NCBI GenBank assembly: GCA_905132765.1 | Contig: CAJHQP010000841.1 | Span: 1-64,000, forward strand | DNA from: Moricandia arvensis | Lineage: Eukaryota; Streptophyta; Magnoliopsida; Brassicales; Brassicaceae | Direction: 5' to 3' | DNA length: 64,000 nt | Part shown: one piece after another, positions 33,597-45,297 of the stretch | How positions within the stretch are numbered: position 1 is the stretch's first letter | Layout: each line of letters opens with the position of its first letter | The notes under the pieces: generated by a model | The model's database searches: none | Told to the model about the DNA's origin: nothing | What the model saw: only the letters and a program-made list of their open reading frames with translations | Position numbers and translations under genes: made by a program

Positions 33597-33625
33597 TGGT
33601 ATCAAAGCTGTGTTGTCAAATCACA
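33597..33625 (+). other. Second copia primer-binding site with leader, after the 3' LTR
   Basis: TGGTATCAAAGC plus tgtgttgtcaaatcac directly abuts the 3' LTR, matching the primer site and leader after the 5' LTR (29903-29931) with few changes. An ordinary insertion would show host flank here, so this is the start of another, truncated copia interior. Confidence 0.8.
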
Positions 33626-34323
33626 ACAAGATCCTAAGCTCAATGCACTCCTTAGACTCTCAATTTCTTCAATACTTTGTTGTTAGGATCATATTCATTT
33701 ATGTACAAGATAAGAAGAGAAACGATAAACAAACAACACAAGATCTTGTTTACCGGTGCATGATATTGAGAATTCAAGAGTGAAATACCATCAGGTTCTG
33801 AGACCAGAAGGAGGAAGAATCAGGAAGGACTATCAAGTTATGAAACTTTGTGAGTACATGAGAAGAAGAATCGCATGATTCAAGTTGAGGTGAACTGGAT
33901 GATTCTGGTTACAATACATAAGATGTCCCGAAATGAAGGAAGAAGACAATGTCAGGTTCTCTTTTTAATTTCAGTTGATGCAGAACCACGAAGAAAGAAG
34001 AAAAGATATTTGTTTCTTGGATTTTCGAGACTCCAACAGAATCATCAAAGATTATCTTTCTGAATTTACAATGGTACAAGATGGAGGTATGAAATGATAT
34101 TGGGTTTTCTCGTCAGTAATATATGTTCAAAGACGACAAACTCATGATTTGAATCAAGATGATTTCAAGATTGTGATGTCATGATAAGTTTAATCTCTAT
34201 CCTTTAGGTTATGAAGAGTCTGTGTTATTGCGAGTGGAATATGAAGCTTCTAGGTTTTGAAGACATCGTGAGACTGAAGAAAAACAAAATATAATTGATT
34301 GAAAGCTTGTTGAAATATCAAGT
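33626..34323. other. Unassigned purine-rich sequence
   Basis: About 700 bp rich in gaagaag/gatgat words between the extra primer site and the CACTA terminus. The longest frame (33875-34063) is unrecognised. It may be a diverged gag of the tandem copia partner or a fragment of another element, but I see no diagnostic motif. Confidence 0.4.
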
Positions 34324-35003
34324 CACTACAAGAAATGTGGGTATTAATAGCATCGTATTATAGCATTTATTACAGTTATGCTATTGTTGCTTTTTGTATA
34401 GCATTTTTTATTATAAAACGCTATATTTGTTCTCGCGGGAAAATAAAGATGTTTACCCGCGTAAATTTGCTAAGTGTATGCGTCATACCATTGCAAAACG
34501 AAAAATAGACGCTATCGTAAATGTAAATATCTCAAGTTTTAATATATAAGGCCACTCGTCGATATAAGTTTAGCTCTTTCTTCACTTGTCATAAGACAAA
34601 GAATTCCTAAACGAAGCCCCTTTTCCTAAACGAAACTCTTTTTCGTTGTTTCTCAGAAAAATTGAAGCTTCAATAGGTATGTTCTCCTTCAATCGTAGCT
34701 TCTTTGTTCTATCTCATCTATATCGATTCTTCATTATCAAAAAAGGAGTGGAAAACAATTTTTGTTGTGGGTTTCGATTCTTGGTTTGTGTGAACATGCA
34801 TGGGGTAGCTTGTGATTTTGGGTTTTGATTCTTAGTTTTTGTGAAGATTCATTTGGAAGTTTGTGATTTTGGGTTTCAGTTTAGACTATTTTGGGTATCA
34901 ATTCTTAGATTGTGTGAACATGCATGTAGAAGTTTGTGATTTTGGGTTTCGATTTAGACTATTTTGGGTTTCGATGAATGTTTTTCGTTTATTAGTTTCA
35001 GAA

Positions 35004-37860
35004 ATGGCAAACACAAGAGGAGGAGGACAAGTTGGTTCTCGTCGTAGTAGATGTAATCAAGGCTTCGAGGTAAAAGATCTTACACCGCAAGTTGCTTCTG
35101 CAACAACACTAAAGGTGAATAAGAATACAATAGCAAAGAAAGTGGTTTCCCCAAAAAAGAATTTCGTTGTAACTAAGAGAAGAAGGGGTAGAAAGAAGAA
35201 AGTGGCTGCTAAAGATGTAATACCACAAGATAATGAGGTAGAAGATGTAACACCGCAAGATGATGAGATAGAAGATGTAACTTCGCAAGTTGACGTTGTG
35301 GAAGAAGATAAGGGTAACAACAATGAGGCTGATCAGGCTGAGAAAGCAATGTTTGAAGATGATAAAGAAGATTCTGAGATAGAAGACAAGCCTTGTTTGA
35401 CTGGATATGAGCAAAAGGAGGATAAAGAAGAAGCTGCCAATATGAAAGAAGAAGGTGAACACGTAAAGAAAGAGAATGAGAATGAAGAAGAAGTTGTCAA
35501 TATGGAAGAAGATGCAGTTAGCAGTGCTCAAGATGATGAGATTCCTAGTACTGAAAGAATTTTGTTACCAGAGGATGAAGTGAAAGCAAAAATTAAAAGA
35601 GGACTAACAAAGATGCATAAAGTGGCTGAAAATTCCTATTGAAAAGATTGCAGTTACATTCATTGACTTTGATGATCATGTTGGACCTGGTTTAGTAACA
35701 TTATCATCTTTTCTTGGTCCTCTTGTGAGGGAACACGTTCCGGTAACTTTCTGATTGGAGAAAACTTGATGCAGTGACTAAACAAACAATGTGGGAATAA
35801 ATTCAGGTATGTTTATATATGTAATTAAGTTTTGTTGAACAACAATGAAATTATAAATATGTGAAGATCTTTACTTATTTTGATGTAGGAGAGGTTTAAC
35901 TTGCAAGAAGAATTGCAGAAAACTGTTATTTTCAAGAAGATGAGAAGTTTGTGGAGGGCTGGGAAGTCAATGCTAATATCACAAGTACGTGCTGCGAAGA
36001 CTGCTGCTGAGAGAATAGATTTAAAACCCAAAAACATCCCATTTATTCAAGTGTGGAACTCTTGGGTTAAGAGCAAGACTACCAAATCTTTCACGGTTAA
36101 TTATCTACAACTAAGTAAATTTCTTGTTTATATGCCATGTCTTATAGATTTAATCACACTCATATTTATATTGTAGGAAATAAGTAACAAGTACAGAGAG
36201 CTGAGAAAAAAATAGACCCCTCACACAACCAGTCTCAAAGGAATGCTTCATTTAGCCTATGATATGGTAAAAAGAATACTCAAACATCTATATATTGTAC
36301 AGCTTGTTAGAATAAAATGATACTGAGAAATATTTTTTTTTATATAGAAAAAAGAGCCAAGACTCAAGTAAGGTAAGTAGAAGTAAAGTATGGATTGCAG
36401 GACATACTCATGCTGATGGTAGACCTGTGAAGCCCCAATTTCCTGAGACTATTGTAAGAATTCTGGAATTTGTTATATTGTGTATGATTAATGGATTATG
36501 ATAAGTGAGTTATCTTGTATAAATGTTTTATCAGGAACAAATACAATAACTTGATAGTCAAATGGACTCTACATCAGCTGTTGGTAGCCTAAGAGCACCC
36601 GCAATGGTGATCCTTAGAGGGAATCCTTAAGAAAAATAATAATTAAATAATCAAAATAGTTAAGGATTCCGTCTAAAAAATCCTTATATAAGGATTGATT
36701 CTTATACTATTCACGACACGTGGCGGTCCGTGATTGGTTGGTATTTATTTTTTTTATTTTTTTTTTAAATCTAAAAAAATAATAATAATAATTAAAAATT
36801 AAAAAAACACTATTCATAAGGACTCTAAGAAAATCCACGGTTGCGGATGCTCTAAGGGAAGATGTTGTAAGCAAGATTTTGGGAAAAGACAAGCATGGAC
36901 AAGTAAAGGGGTTTGGTAGAGGGATTATAGCTACTAAGCTATCATTTCTTAAATCTAGAGACGCAAAGATTGCTGATATGGCCTGTCAGATTGAAGAGTT
37001 AAAGGGCATGGTCCAAAACTTAGCTGGAAAAAGGTAATTCTTTTCATTACATTTGGTAAACTAATGTTAAGACATTTGACAATTCTTTTTCCTTTTCACA
37101 TAAAAGTAATGGTGATACTGAAACATCTGAGATTAGTATTGGATTCATAGAAGGAGTGAGAGTACAAATATTGGCTTGGTTTGATTCAGAAGATGTAGTT
37201 GTTAGTGAAGGAGAACTTTGCTCAGATGAACCGATGTACAAAACTGGTCGTCTACCGATTGGTCCAAATGCAGTGGTTGTTCTCGTTAAATCTGCATTAA
37301 GCTCATAAGATTCTCTCTGGAGGCCTACAACATATGTGTTATCTCTTGAAGAAGTTGTGGGATGCAACATAGCTTGGCCAATAAATAATGTGATTTTGGA
37401 CAAAAATCCAACCTCTTCTCAAGATGTATCCATGGTAAAGTTTTCAAATCTTGTTTTCTTCTGCAGAAGTATCTAGTATATATCTCTAATCATAAGCTTC
37501 TTACATTTTAGAAGCCCAAGGAAGGTGAAACTCGAAGATGCAAAATATATGATTGGACCAATGAAGAAGAAGAGGTTAATGCTGGAGGTCTCGTGTTCTC
37601 ATCTAATTCCAAAGAGATGGTTAACAATACACCTCTATGTCCAAATGTTGTTAGTATTGAAGTTGTGAAGGTGTTTAATGATATTGCTCATTTGTGGAGG
37701 CCAAATGCGGATATGTTTGTGATTGGTGATGCAATTAATGAGAAAATCGCATGGCCAGTCCTAAAGTTTGAAGTCATGACTACAACGAGACCTTCAGATG
37801 CAACACCTACTAAAAGTACATCCAAGAAAAAAAGCATCACCTATGAAACCAGCCAATAAA
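35004..37860 (+). pseudogene. Ptta/En/Spm plant transposase (TnpA-like), copy 2
   Basis: ATG at 35004 (MANTRGGGQVGSRRSR) begins a basic N-terminus, then an acidic Glu/Asp-rich region with short repeats (VTPQDDEIEDV). Conserved parts follow in exons: FIDFDDHVGPGLVTLSSF (about 35.66 kb, after a frameshift), the PF03004-type core with WRAGKSMLISQVRAA and PFIQVWNSWVKSKTTK (35.89-36.11 kb), KVWIAGHTHADGRP (36.38 kb), a coiled stretch before 37.03 kb, and a C-terminal domain (VRVQILAWFDSEDVV to WPVLKFEV, 37.14-37.77 kb). Probable introns lie near 35.80-35.89, 36.11-36.18 and 37.03-37.10 kb. Frameshifts at about 35.63 and 35.75 kb, a stop at 37307 and a MITE disable it. Confidence 0.8.
36593..36852. 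mobile_element. MITE with TAA target duplication (PIF/Harbinger-like)
   Basis: 260 bp with terminal inverted repeats GAGCACCCGCAATGGTG and, at the other end, GAGCATCCGCAACCGTG (reverse complement of 36836-36852), flanked by TAA at 36590-36592 and 36853-36855. A 3-bp TAA/TTA duplication is typical of PIF/Harbinger-derived MITEs. It lies inside the Ptta gene. A related sequence is in the host gene's intron 2. Confidence 0.85.
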
Positions 37861-38970
37861 AAAGAAGAAGTATGTTATTGGAATAAAGTTATTTTTATTT
37901 GTTTGTATGTTGATTGACGTTGGATTGAATTTGCTTCTATTATCTGCTTTGATCTATAGAGTCCATGCTGTACTAGTTCCATTAAAAGTGAAAAGCAGAA
38001 GTGTATCCTTTTAGATTGCAGCAACTCTGGACGTAAGGTAGTTGAAGGAAGAGTAGCTTCAACGGATCCGAAAGATTTGTGACACTTTGTAGCACTAGGT
38101 CCAAATGCAAGCAATGTTTGGGTTGAAGTGGCTAAGATTGGTACTGCAAAAGTCTGGAGGTCAAATTCAGAGATTGAATACATTTCAGATGCAATAGTTT
38201 CAGTTGTGGCATGGCCAAATGATAAACTAATGTTCATGTGAAACTTAGACACGGTTATTTATTGCTAGTTAAAACTTATTGTGTTTTGGTACAAACTTAA
38301 GAGCCGGTTATTGTGTATTGGTACAAACTTATTGCCAATTATTGTACAATATTATGTTAAGAAATGTATTTTGGATTATGTAAGCTTGTGTAATATAATG
38401 TCTTATGATCTAATATAGTATATTATTTTAAATCCAATTGCTTAGACCATAACCCCTAAAATTAAAACCCTAATCCCTAACGTCTTTGATCATAGATCCT
38501 ATATACATAACCGTATTTAGTGTATATAAATATCAAATTTTAATATTTAAGGTCAAATTTTAATTTTATAAAAACACATATTTTGTATAAGTATAATAGT
38601 GTAACCTTATTTTATAAAAACTCATATAAGAATTGGTGATTCAATCTCTTATACATAGAACTAAGTCTTAGTGTTTATGAACATAAAAGTTAGATTGTTG
38701 TAATACTACTTTATAGTATTTGTTCTTAATTTTAAAATTTGGTATTTATAAAAAAAATATTTTAAATTAAAATAGTAATGTTGATTTTTCTTTTTTTATT
38801 TAAATTAATGTATATTATTGATTAATAACCTATTTTATATGTTAATTTTTGGAATTTAAAACAAAAAATAATTTCTTAGCTAATGAGCATTAGACGCAGA
38901 GATTGCATACGTGGCTAATCCTACACCGCTGGATATGTCTCGCCAAATTTAATCTGAGTCGTTCTGTCTA
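37861..38970. other. 3' flank of the Ptta gene and AT-rich spacer
   Basis: 37.9-38.25 kb still shows coding-like sequence on the plus strand (ALGPNASNVWVEVAKIGTAKVW...NSEIEYISDAIVSVVAWPND), a second copy of the kind of C-terminal domain seen at 37.14-37.77 kb, with a stop at its front. From 38.27 kb it is AT-rich and featureless apart from a repeated 'ggtacaaactta' (38.29 and 38.32 kb). Confidence 0.55.
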
Positions 38971-39330
38971 ATTGAACCTACACCATTTGATTTGTTTCCC
39001 TAACGCTGATCCGAGCCGTTCATTTTCAGATCCTGAATTGCACGGCGAAAATTTCAGAGCAAAACACAACTTGTCTTTTAGGGTTAACACAACTTCGAGT
39101 GAACAAATCGTGTTTTGTCTCCGTAGTTTTAATTTGAGCACATCGTTTCAAAACGGATCCATATCCATCGTGACCACATGGATAAGACGTGGGTTTGGCT
39201 GCCAAGGTATAATCTAAAATCACTCGAGCTTACTTGTATTCGCCGATTGAAAGAAATCTAACTTTTTTTTTTTTGCGATTTACCATGTAGGAATAGTCGT
39301 GAGTATTCATAAGCAGCCACTAAGTTCGTG
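38971..39330. other. Probable 5' leader of the TNP2 gene
   Basis: Slightly less AT-rich than its left neighbour, with no recognised protein. A run of ten T at 39261-39274 followed by accatgtag looks like an acceptor region. Reading frames here (38972-39217) are unrecognised. Confidence 0.35.
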
Positions 39331-41563
39331 AATTCATCAGCAAGAAGATTGGCATATCTGTCTGAAATGCTATGCGCTTGTAGAGATTGCCGCAACTTTT
39401 GCCATCAGTTAGTAGATAAAATAGTTGAGCATCTAGTGATTATGGGCATGGATAAGAAGTATAAGAGTTATTGTTGGAGTATTCATGTGAAAAAGAGATT
39501 TTACAGAAGACAGTGGTCTTCAATATAAAACAGAGGCATTTGATTTGTTTAAGACATCATTCTCTATGGGTGAAGGTGATATAAATCAGACGAATGGCAA
39601 TGGGGTAGGGTCAAATGACGATGATGACGCAGCAGAGGGAGCTGAATTTAGGAAAAAGTTAAGAGACGCTAAAAACTCCATTGTACTATGATTGTATCGA
39701 ATACACAAAGGTTTCAACAATCATAGGACTTTACAGATTCAAAGTTAAAAGTGATGTTTCTGAGAACTATTTTAATCAGCTGTTGGTTTTACTTCAGTAC
39801 ATGCTACATGAAGACAATGTTCTTCCAAAGAGTATGGATGCAATTAAAAATTTTCTGAAGATATTTGGTTTCAGCTAAGATAATATTCATGCTTGCAAGA
39901 ATGATTGCATACTATATAGAAAGGAGTTTGAGAAGCTAGAAAGCTGTCCAAGATGCAAAATTTCAAGATGGGAAAAGGATAAGCCAAGGTACTTAGATAT
40001 TATCCAATCAAGGACAGATTTAGGAGAATGTTTAGATCAAAAAGGATGGCCGAAGATCAGCGTTGGCACTATACCAATGCCACTGAAGATGGTGCAATGC
40101 AACACCCCGTTGATTTTATATCTTGGGCACAAGTTAATGATAAATGGCCAGACTTCGCTGCTGAACCAATGAATCTTCGACTTGAAATTTCTACAGATGG
40201 GATGAACCCTTTCCCCATGCAAAACACGAATCACAGCACATTGCCAGTGTTGTTAGTGAACTATAGCACGCTTCTAACAATGTGTATGAAGGCGGAGAAT
40301 ATAATGTTGACTTTGTTGATCTCTGAATAGCTCCTGGTAACAACATAGATGTTTACTTAGCACCTTTGATAGACAATCTAAAAGATCTGTGGGCTGAGGG
40401 TATTGAAGTCTATGACTCGTTTGAAAAATAGAATTTCACACTTAAAGCCTTGATGCTTTAGAGTATCAGTGACTATCCAGCCTTAGGAACATTATTTGGA
40501 TGTAAAGTGAAGGGGAAACAAGCCTGCATTGTATGTGGAAATGATACACCATGTAGGTGGCTTAAGTTTAGCCGTAAGTTTGTCTACATAGGAAATAGAA
40601 AGAGACGACCGCCTGGCCATCGTTACAAATATTAAAAAGCTTAGTTTGACAACATTGTTGAGGAAGGGATTGCAAATAAAATACAAACTGGAGGTGAAAT
40701 ATATGAGACATTACAAGCTTTTAGGAATGATTTTGGAAGACCTCTTGATAAGGAAAATAAAAGGAAAATAATAGAGTTGGAAGATGATGAAATGGTTGAA
40801 GAAGAGTGTGAAGAATCAAATGATTTGTGGCGGTAGAAGAAGAGATCAATATTCTTTGAACTACCTTACTGGAAGGTAAAGTAGTGTACCTGGACTATAT
40901 TCTCTGATTGTGTTGTATATGAATGTGTCTAACAATTTCTTGTTTAATGTGTTATGCTTGTTCTTCACAATATTGATGTTATGCACGTAAAAAAGAACGT
41001 GTCGGATGCTTTATTGTCTATCTTGATGCAAAGTTCAAAGTCAAAAGATGGTTTGAAAGTAAGAAAAGACCTAGAAGATATTAGAATAAAAAATTTGCAC
41101 ACAGAGATTAGGAGAAAGAAAACATACTTACCTCCAGCAGCTTATTGGTTATCCAAGAAAGAGAAGATCATTTTCTACCAAAGGTTATCTAAGTTTAGAG
41201 GTCCTGATGGTCATTATGGTAATATTGCGAATAATGTTTCAGTTAACTCTCCAAATATAGGTAATTTAAAGTTGCATGATCATCATGTGCTAGTACAAAA
41301 CTTTGTTACCAGCTGCATTTAAGAGGGTTGTTACATAGGGGTCCTAGGATTGCCATTAACAGATTATGCAGTCACTTGAACAGGTTGTGTAAGCCATTAT
41401 TGACCCGGAAAAACTTATAGCAATTAAGACATAGTTTATGGAAACAATGTGTCAACTGAAGCGTTCTTCCCTCCATCCCTTTTTGATATCATGTTCCACC
41501 TTCCAATCCATCTAGCAAAAGCGACACTTTTAGGAGGACCAGTACACTTTCGTTGGATGTATC
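39331..41563 (+). pseudogene. CACTA copy 2 TNP2 transposase, truncated and broken
   Basis: Motifs occur in TNP2 order. At 39.36-39.49 kb is the Cys-containing transposase-associated domain (CACRDCRNFCHQLVDKIVEHL). At 39.7-39.95 kb are NYFNQLLVLLQYML, LPKSMDAIKNFLKIFG and CKNDCILYRKEFEKLESCPRC. At 40.03-40.3 kb is RSKRMAEDQRWHYTN...HPVDF..W and NLRLEISTDGMNPF. At 40.95-41.3 kb is LHNIDVMHVKKNVSDALLSI...LPPAAYWLSKKEK. At 41.34-41.56 kb is GPRIAINRLCSHLNRLCKPLL and a DUF4218-like end (GPVHFRWMY). Stops and frameshifts are frequent, and the protein is cut inside DUF4218 at about 41563. Confidence 0.85.
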
Positions 41564-41591
41564 TGACAGCGTGCAGGTGACAGCGTGCAGG
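41564..41591. repeat. 14-bp direct duplication at the CACTA/Athila junction
   Basis: tgacagcgtgcagg occurs twice in tandem, exactly where TNP2 similarity ends and Athila 3' sequence begins. Confidence 0.9.
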
Positions 41592-42839
41592 TTAAGGTTT
41601 ATATTAATGTACCTACCGCTCTGCATCTCATGAAATCATCTCAATCTTTTTTTTAGATGCCGAAGAGAGAGAGAGAGGGAGAAGGGAATCAGAAACACAC
41701 AGACTTTTACCCATCCAGACTTGCAGGACGAAATCAGGTCTAATGTATGCCAAACCCCAAAGGAAGAAAATTAGTCAGTATTAGGTTGGAGGTCAGCTTC
41801 GGTTTCTTCGGACTTTCTAAGAAAGTCTGATATAGTGGCAGGATGATCCACTTTGGTATCTCTAGTACTCTCTGCAAGCAACAAGTCTAAGAATGGTGCT
41901 ACAGAGTGGTTAGTGAATAAGTAAAAATATAAATATGATCATAAACCCCTTCTTGGCTCAATAAAAACTATTGAAAAACTTATAGATATAATAGATAAAA
42001 GCTCAAAATAAATAGAAAGCATCAACGAACCCCTCCCATACTTAAATAACACTGTCCAGAGTGTTAGCCCGTCCTTGTTTGGTTAGGGAATAACTAAATC
42101 ACAAATAAAATTTGTAGAGAAAGTCGAGTACACCAAACTCCGAAAGTAGTGTCGACCGATTGGTGCTTATGTTGTCGAACGATGGTGTTCTCGAACAGTC
42201 TACTCCTTCTCTTTAAAAACCCCAACACTAAAACCAAATCCGAAATTAAAAATAGCATAAATAAACAACCAATTAAAAACTTACTAAACAGTGGGTTGCC
42301 TCCCACTTAGCGCTTGGTTATAGTCATTAGCTTGACTTGTGGAGATCTGATTTAGTCTGGATGAGAAGGAGAACTTGCTCCAGAACATCTCTCAGTGTCC
42401 CTCTTCCTCATTTTGTTGATGTTAAGAAGCTATTGCAGAAGCTTCCCCTTTGTATTTCAGATCTGGATCACATAGCACCCTGACCTTGGTAAAAGGTTGC
42501 AGACTTTCTTTGCAGCACATCCTATACTCAAGACTTCTCTCATAACATCACGAAGGAACATGTGACAAGAAATCTGCATCTACATTCTTTTTCTATTTTT
42601 TTCTTCATGGCCCTTCCCTCGGACCTAGGCTTTTTAATCACAGGTTGCTCTAAAATCTGGAGAGTGTCGATCGACGCTATTAGGCGAGTGTCGATTGACG
42701 CTGATGCTGGTTCTCTGTTTTCGCGGTTTGAATAAAATGTGGGTGCTGGATCTTTTGACGGCTCTATCCATGAAATAAACCCCTCACTTTTGGTATTTTC
42801 CACAAGATCGTAGAAGACATTTTCATCAACATTAGTAGT
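41592..42839 (-). other. Athila 2 3' region
   Basis: Non-coding 3' portion of the Athila interior. It contains cagtgggttgcctcccacttagcgcttggttatagtcattagc-like sequence (split here around 42.29-42.33 kb) that recurs at 48.79-48.83 kb in Athila 3, and decayed at about 13.95 kb in Athila 1. The 100-codon frame at 42540-42842 is the gag-pol reading frame continuing past protease into deleted sequence. Confidence 0.7.
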
Positions 42840-43216
42840 CACATCTCATTCTTCTTTAGATCACAAACTGCCTCCAAGAGAAGAGAAGATTCTCGACCTG
42901 CTTTGATTCCAAAATCATGAAAGTCCACAGGGACAGTGCATTCCCCTATCTCTACTTTAACATTCTTGATCATGTCTGTTGAGTTTACCTTGGAGTTATC
43001 CACGAAGGTGAAACTATCTTGAGAAGGTTCCACCTTTAATCCTAACAGTTCGACAGTGTCTTTTGCCATGATGCTGACTGCAGATCCAGTATCACAGAGG
43101 GAATATGGGAAATTGGTGTCATGTATACAGCAGAGAAACATAAACTTCCCAGGATCTTGTTCCTTCTTTAGTGTCTTCTTGGATTTACGGCTGATCATAT
43201 TAAACAGCAGCTCCAT
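42840..43216 (-). pseudogene. Athila 2 protease
   Basis: An open frame of 125 codons with YSLCDTGSAVSIMAKD, the retropepsin-like active site D-T-G intact, then LGLKVEPSQDSFTFVDNS and VEIGECTVPVDFHDFGIKAG, the conserved Athila protease block. It ends SLLLEAVCDLKKNEM, where the usual 'SLLLGRPFL' continues into RT; here no RT follows. The active site looks sound, but the polyprotein is truncated. Confidence 0.85.
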
Positions 43217-43228
43217 GTCCTTATATGT

Positions 43229-45202
43229 CTACTTGCTCTCTTTGAAGAAATTACCAAGTTTGTACTGGTGATATGCATCCTCTAAAGACATATCCTTAGG
43301 AACCCTCTTCACATTCCTTTGAAATCCATCACGTTCAGCCTTGTTAGATTCTCTCTTGAGGTGTTTGGGAACATAACATTTTCTAGATTTCTCTCTCTTA
43401 TTTGGACTTATTTCTTTTGCTGTCTGCTTGTCCATGGCAGATTCATGTTCGTCCAGCTGGTGTTGATCGTTATATGGTATTATCGACTGTCAACGAAAGA
43501 GGTTTCAGCTGCGATCAATTGCCCTTGTTCTGGTGCATCTACATATTGCTGATTGGTGTTCACTGTTGCCCTTTCTGATGAGCGGTGTGCATTAGTGCTT
43601 GCCATGGGCGGGTGTCAATCAGTGCTCGGCTGCTGTTGTCGATCTTGGTCGCCTGTTGATATCAATCAATGTGATTATGTTGGTGTCGAACGACGACGTC
43701 CGTTTTAACACAGTAGGACTGGGAGGATTCGGATGTCGTGTGGAGAAGTCTGAGTGGTTCTGAATTCTCACCGTTCCTACGTGCTCTTCAATGGGTGTCG
43801 GTTGATGCTTAGCTGATGGTGTCGATCGACACCAGTACGAGCTGCCAAAATACATAGAACTTTCGACTAGAAAAGCATCTTCTTCCAGCTTTTAATGCTC
43901 GATTACAAACCCCAAGTTATTATCTAAGATGCCATCAACCTGATGCCTCTTGCTCTCCTCAGCTTTAACCAGAGCTTCTTGCTTCTTCACAACTTCTGCT
44001 GTCTAAAATACCTAGGTGTCTAGCATCATGACATGGGCGTCAAAGACTTCAAATTTTCCATTCAGCTCTTTGTGGATAAAATCCAACCTCAGTTTTAAGT
44101 ATGCACTTGTCTTCTGCTGAATTTCTATGACTCGTTCCATCATAGATTCCACCCTTTGAATATGGTTCTGAAAACTGATTTCATTTATATGATTCTTGTC
44201 CTCTTGTGCAGCCTGTTCCACCAACAAGACTTCATGTACATAATCAGTTTTGGCCTCGACCTCAATGATCTTGTCATTATTCATAACACCTGATTGAATC
44301 CTGTGAGTATCCATATTCATGATATTGTTGCTAAACACAAAGTTCTGAATCAGTCTCTTAGCTTCCTCTAGAGTCATGGTCTTAAAGTTTCCTTCGCCTG
44401 CCTGATCAAGAATCGTATGATACTGCACATCAATACCCTTGAAGAAGAATCCCAGCAGTTGAACCTCTGTGAAACCATGATGTGGACAATCTTTTTGGTA
44501 CCTCCTAAATCTGTCCCAAGAGCTTCTGAACCCTTCAGTAGGGGTCCCTGAGAGAATGTAAAAATCTTATCCTTTAGCTCTTCGGTTTTTGCATCATCAA
44601 AAAATTAGTCAGAAATGCAGTCTTGGCATCGTTCCAGTTAGTGAGAGATCCTGGTGGTAAAATTTTCAGCCAAACAACTGCATTTCGAGAGAGAGAATAC
44701 TTGAATAACTTGCAGAGGAGATAGTCTGTAGTTCCTTTATGCTCTGGAATGCTAGACACAAAATCCTCTAGTGTTTCAGTGTGGTCCATGTGATCTTCAT
44801 GGGGAAGGCCATAAAAGGGGTGCTTGCGCACATGAGAAAAATATGCAAGTCTTTTTTTGGCCGTCGACTCCCTGGATTTCTTGAGGTCGAATCGCAGACC
44901 TGTTATCTTATACTTGAGTAGACCTGATCAACTCTGCTATCGGTCGATTCTCAGGGATTACATCCCCCTGTGCCATCGCTAGTCAGAATAAGTGCAGCAA
45001 CCATCTCTACTCGCCGGTTACTGTCGATCAATGGTAGAGTAAAGGTGTCGATTGATGTTCGTCCAAGAGTGGTGTCGATCGACGGAGAAGTGTTGTCGTT
45101 GATCGATTCTAGACATTTCTCTTTGCAAATGGTGCGTTCAATAGCTGTTGGGTCTGAGAAAAGTAAGTTTTTTTCTTTGTTGCTTCTGGTACTGCTCTGC
45201 AT
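43229..45202 (-). pseudogene. Athila 2 gag, broken
   Basis: ATG at 45202 (MQSSTRSNKEKNLLFSD), then Ser-Ile-Asp repeats (SPSIDTTLGRTSIDTFTLPL) encoded by cgatcgac-type DNA. The capsid-like retrotrans_gag domain at 44831-44574 has HPFYGLPHEDHMDHTETLED and WLKILPPGSLTNWNDAKTAF. The frame shifts near 44.57 kb and continues at 44428-44012 (TMTLEEAKRLIQNFVFSNN and a coiled segment), then 43.86-43.62 kb with more SID-type repeats, and the pre-protease spacer 43435-43229. Confidence 0.8.
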
Positions 45203-45297
45203 TCACCTGAAAGACAAGAAAATATTTATGTAAGTAACTAAAACATAAAATAAAAACGTAGACTAAACTTATTAATCAAGTTTAATGGTGATCCTCG

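Larger units (their letters stand above)
34324..41563 (+). mobile_element. CACTA element region, copy 2 (5' end present, 3' end lost)
   Basis: Starts with CACTACAAGAAATGTGGG, a standard CACTA terminus, and is followed by subterminal words atagcat/atgctat/cgctata (34349, 34361, 34378, 34396, 34417, 34509) in both orientations. It contains a spliced Ptta/TnpA-like gene (35.0-37.86 kb) and a TNP2 transposase (39.33-41.56 kb), both plus strand. No matching 3' terminus was found; TNP2 stops where Athila sequence starts. It may be one element or two adjoining ones. Confidence 0.7.

Noticed and set aside
35057..35531. Minus-strand frames opposite the acidic part of the Ptta gene
   Set aside because: Low-complexity Phe/Ser-rich antisense of Glu/Lys-rich coding sequence.
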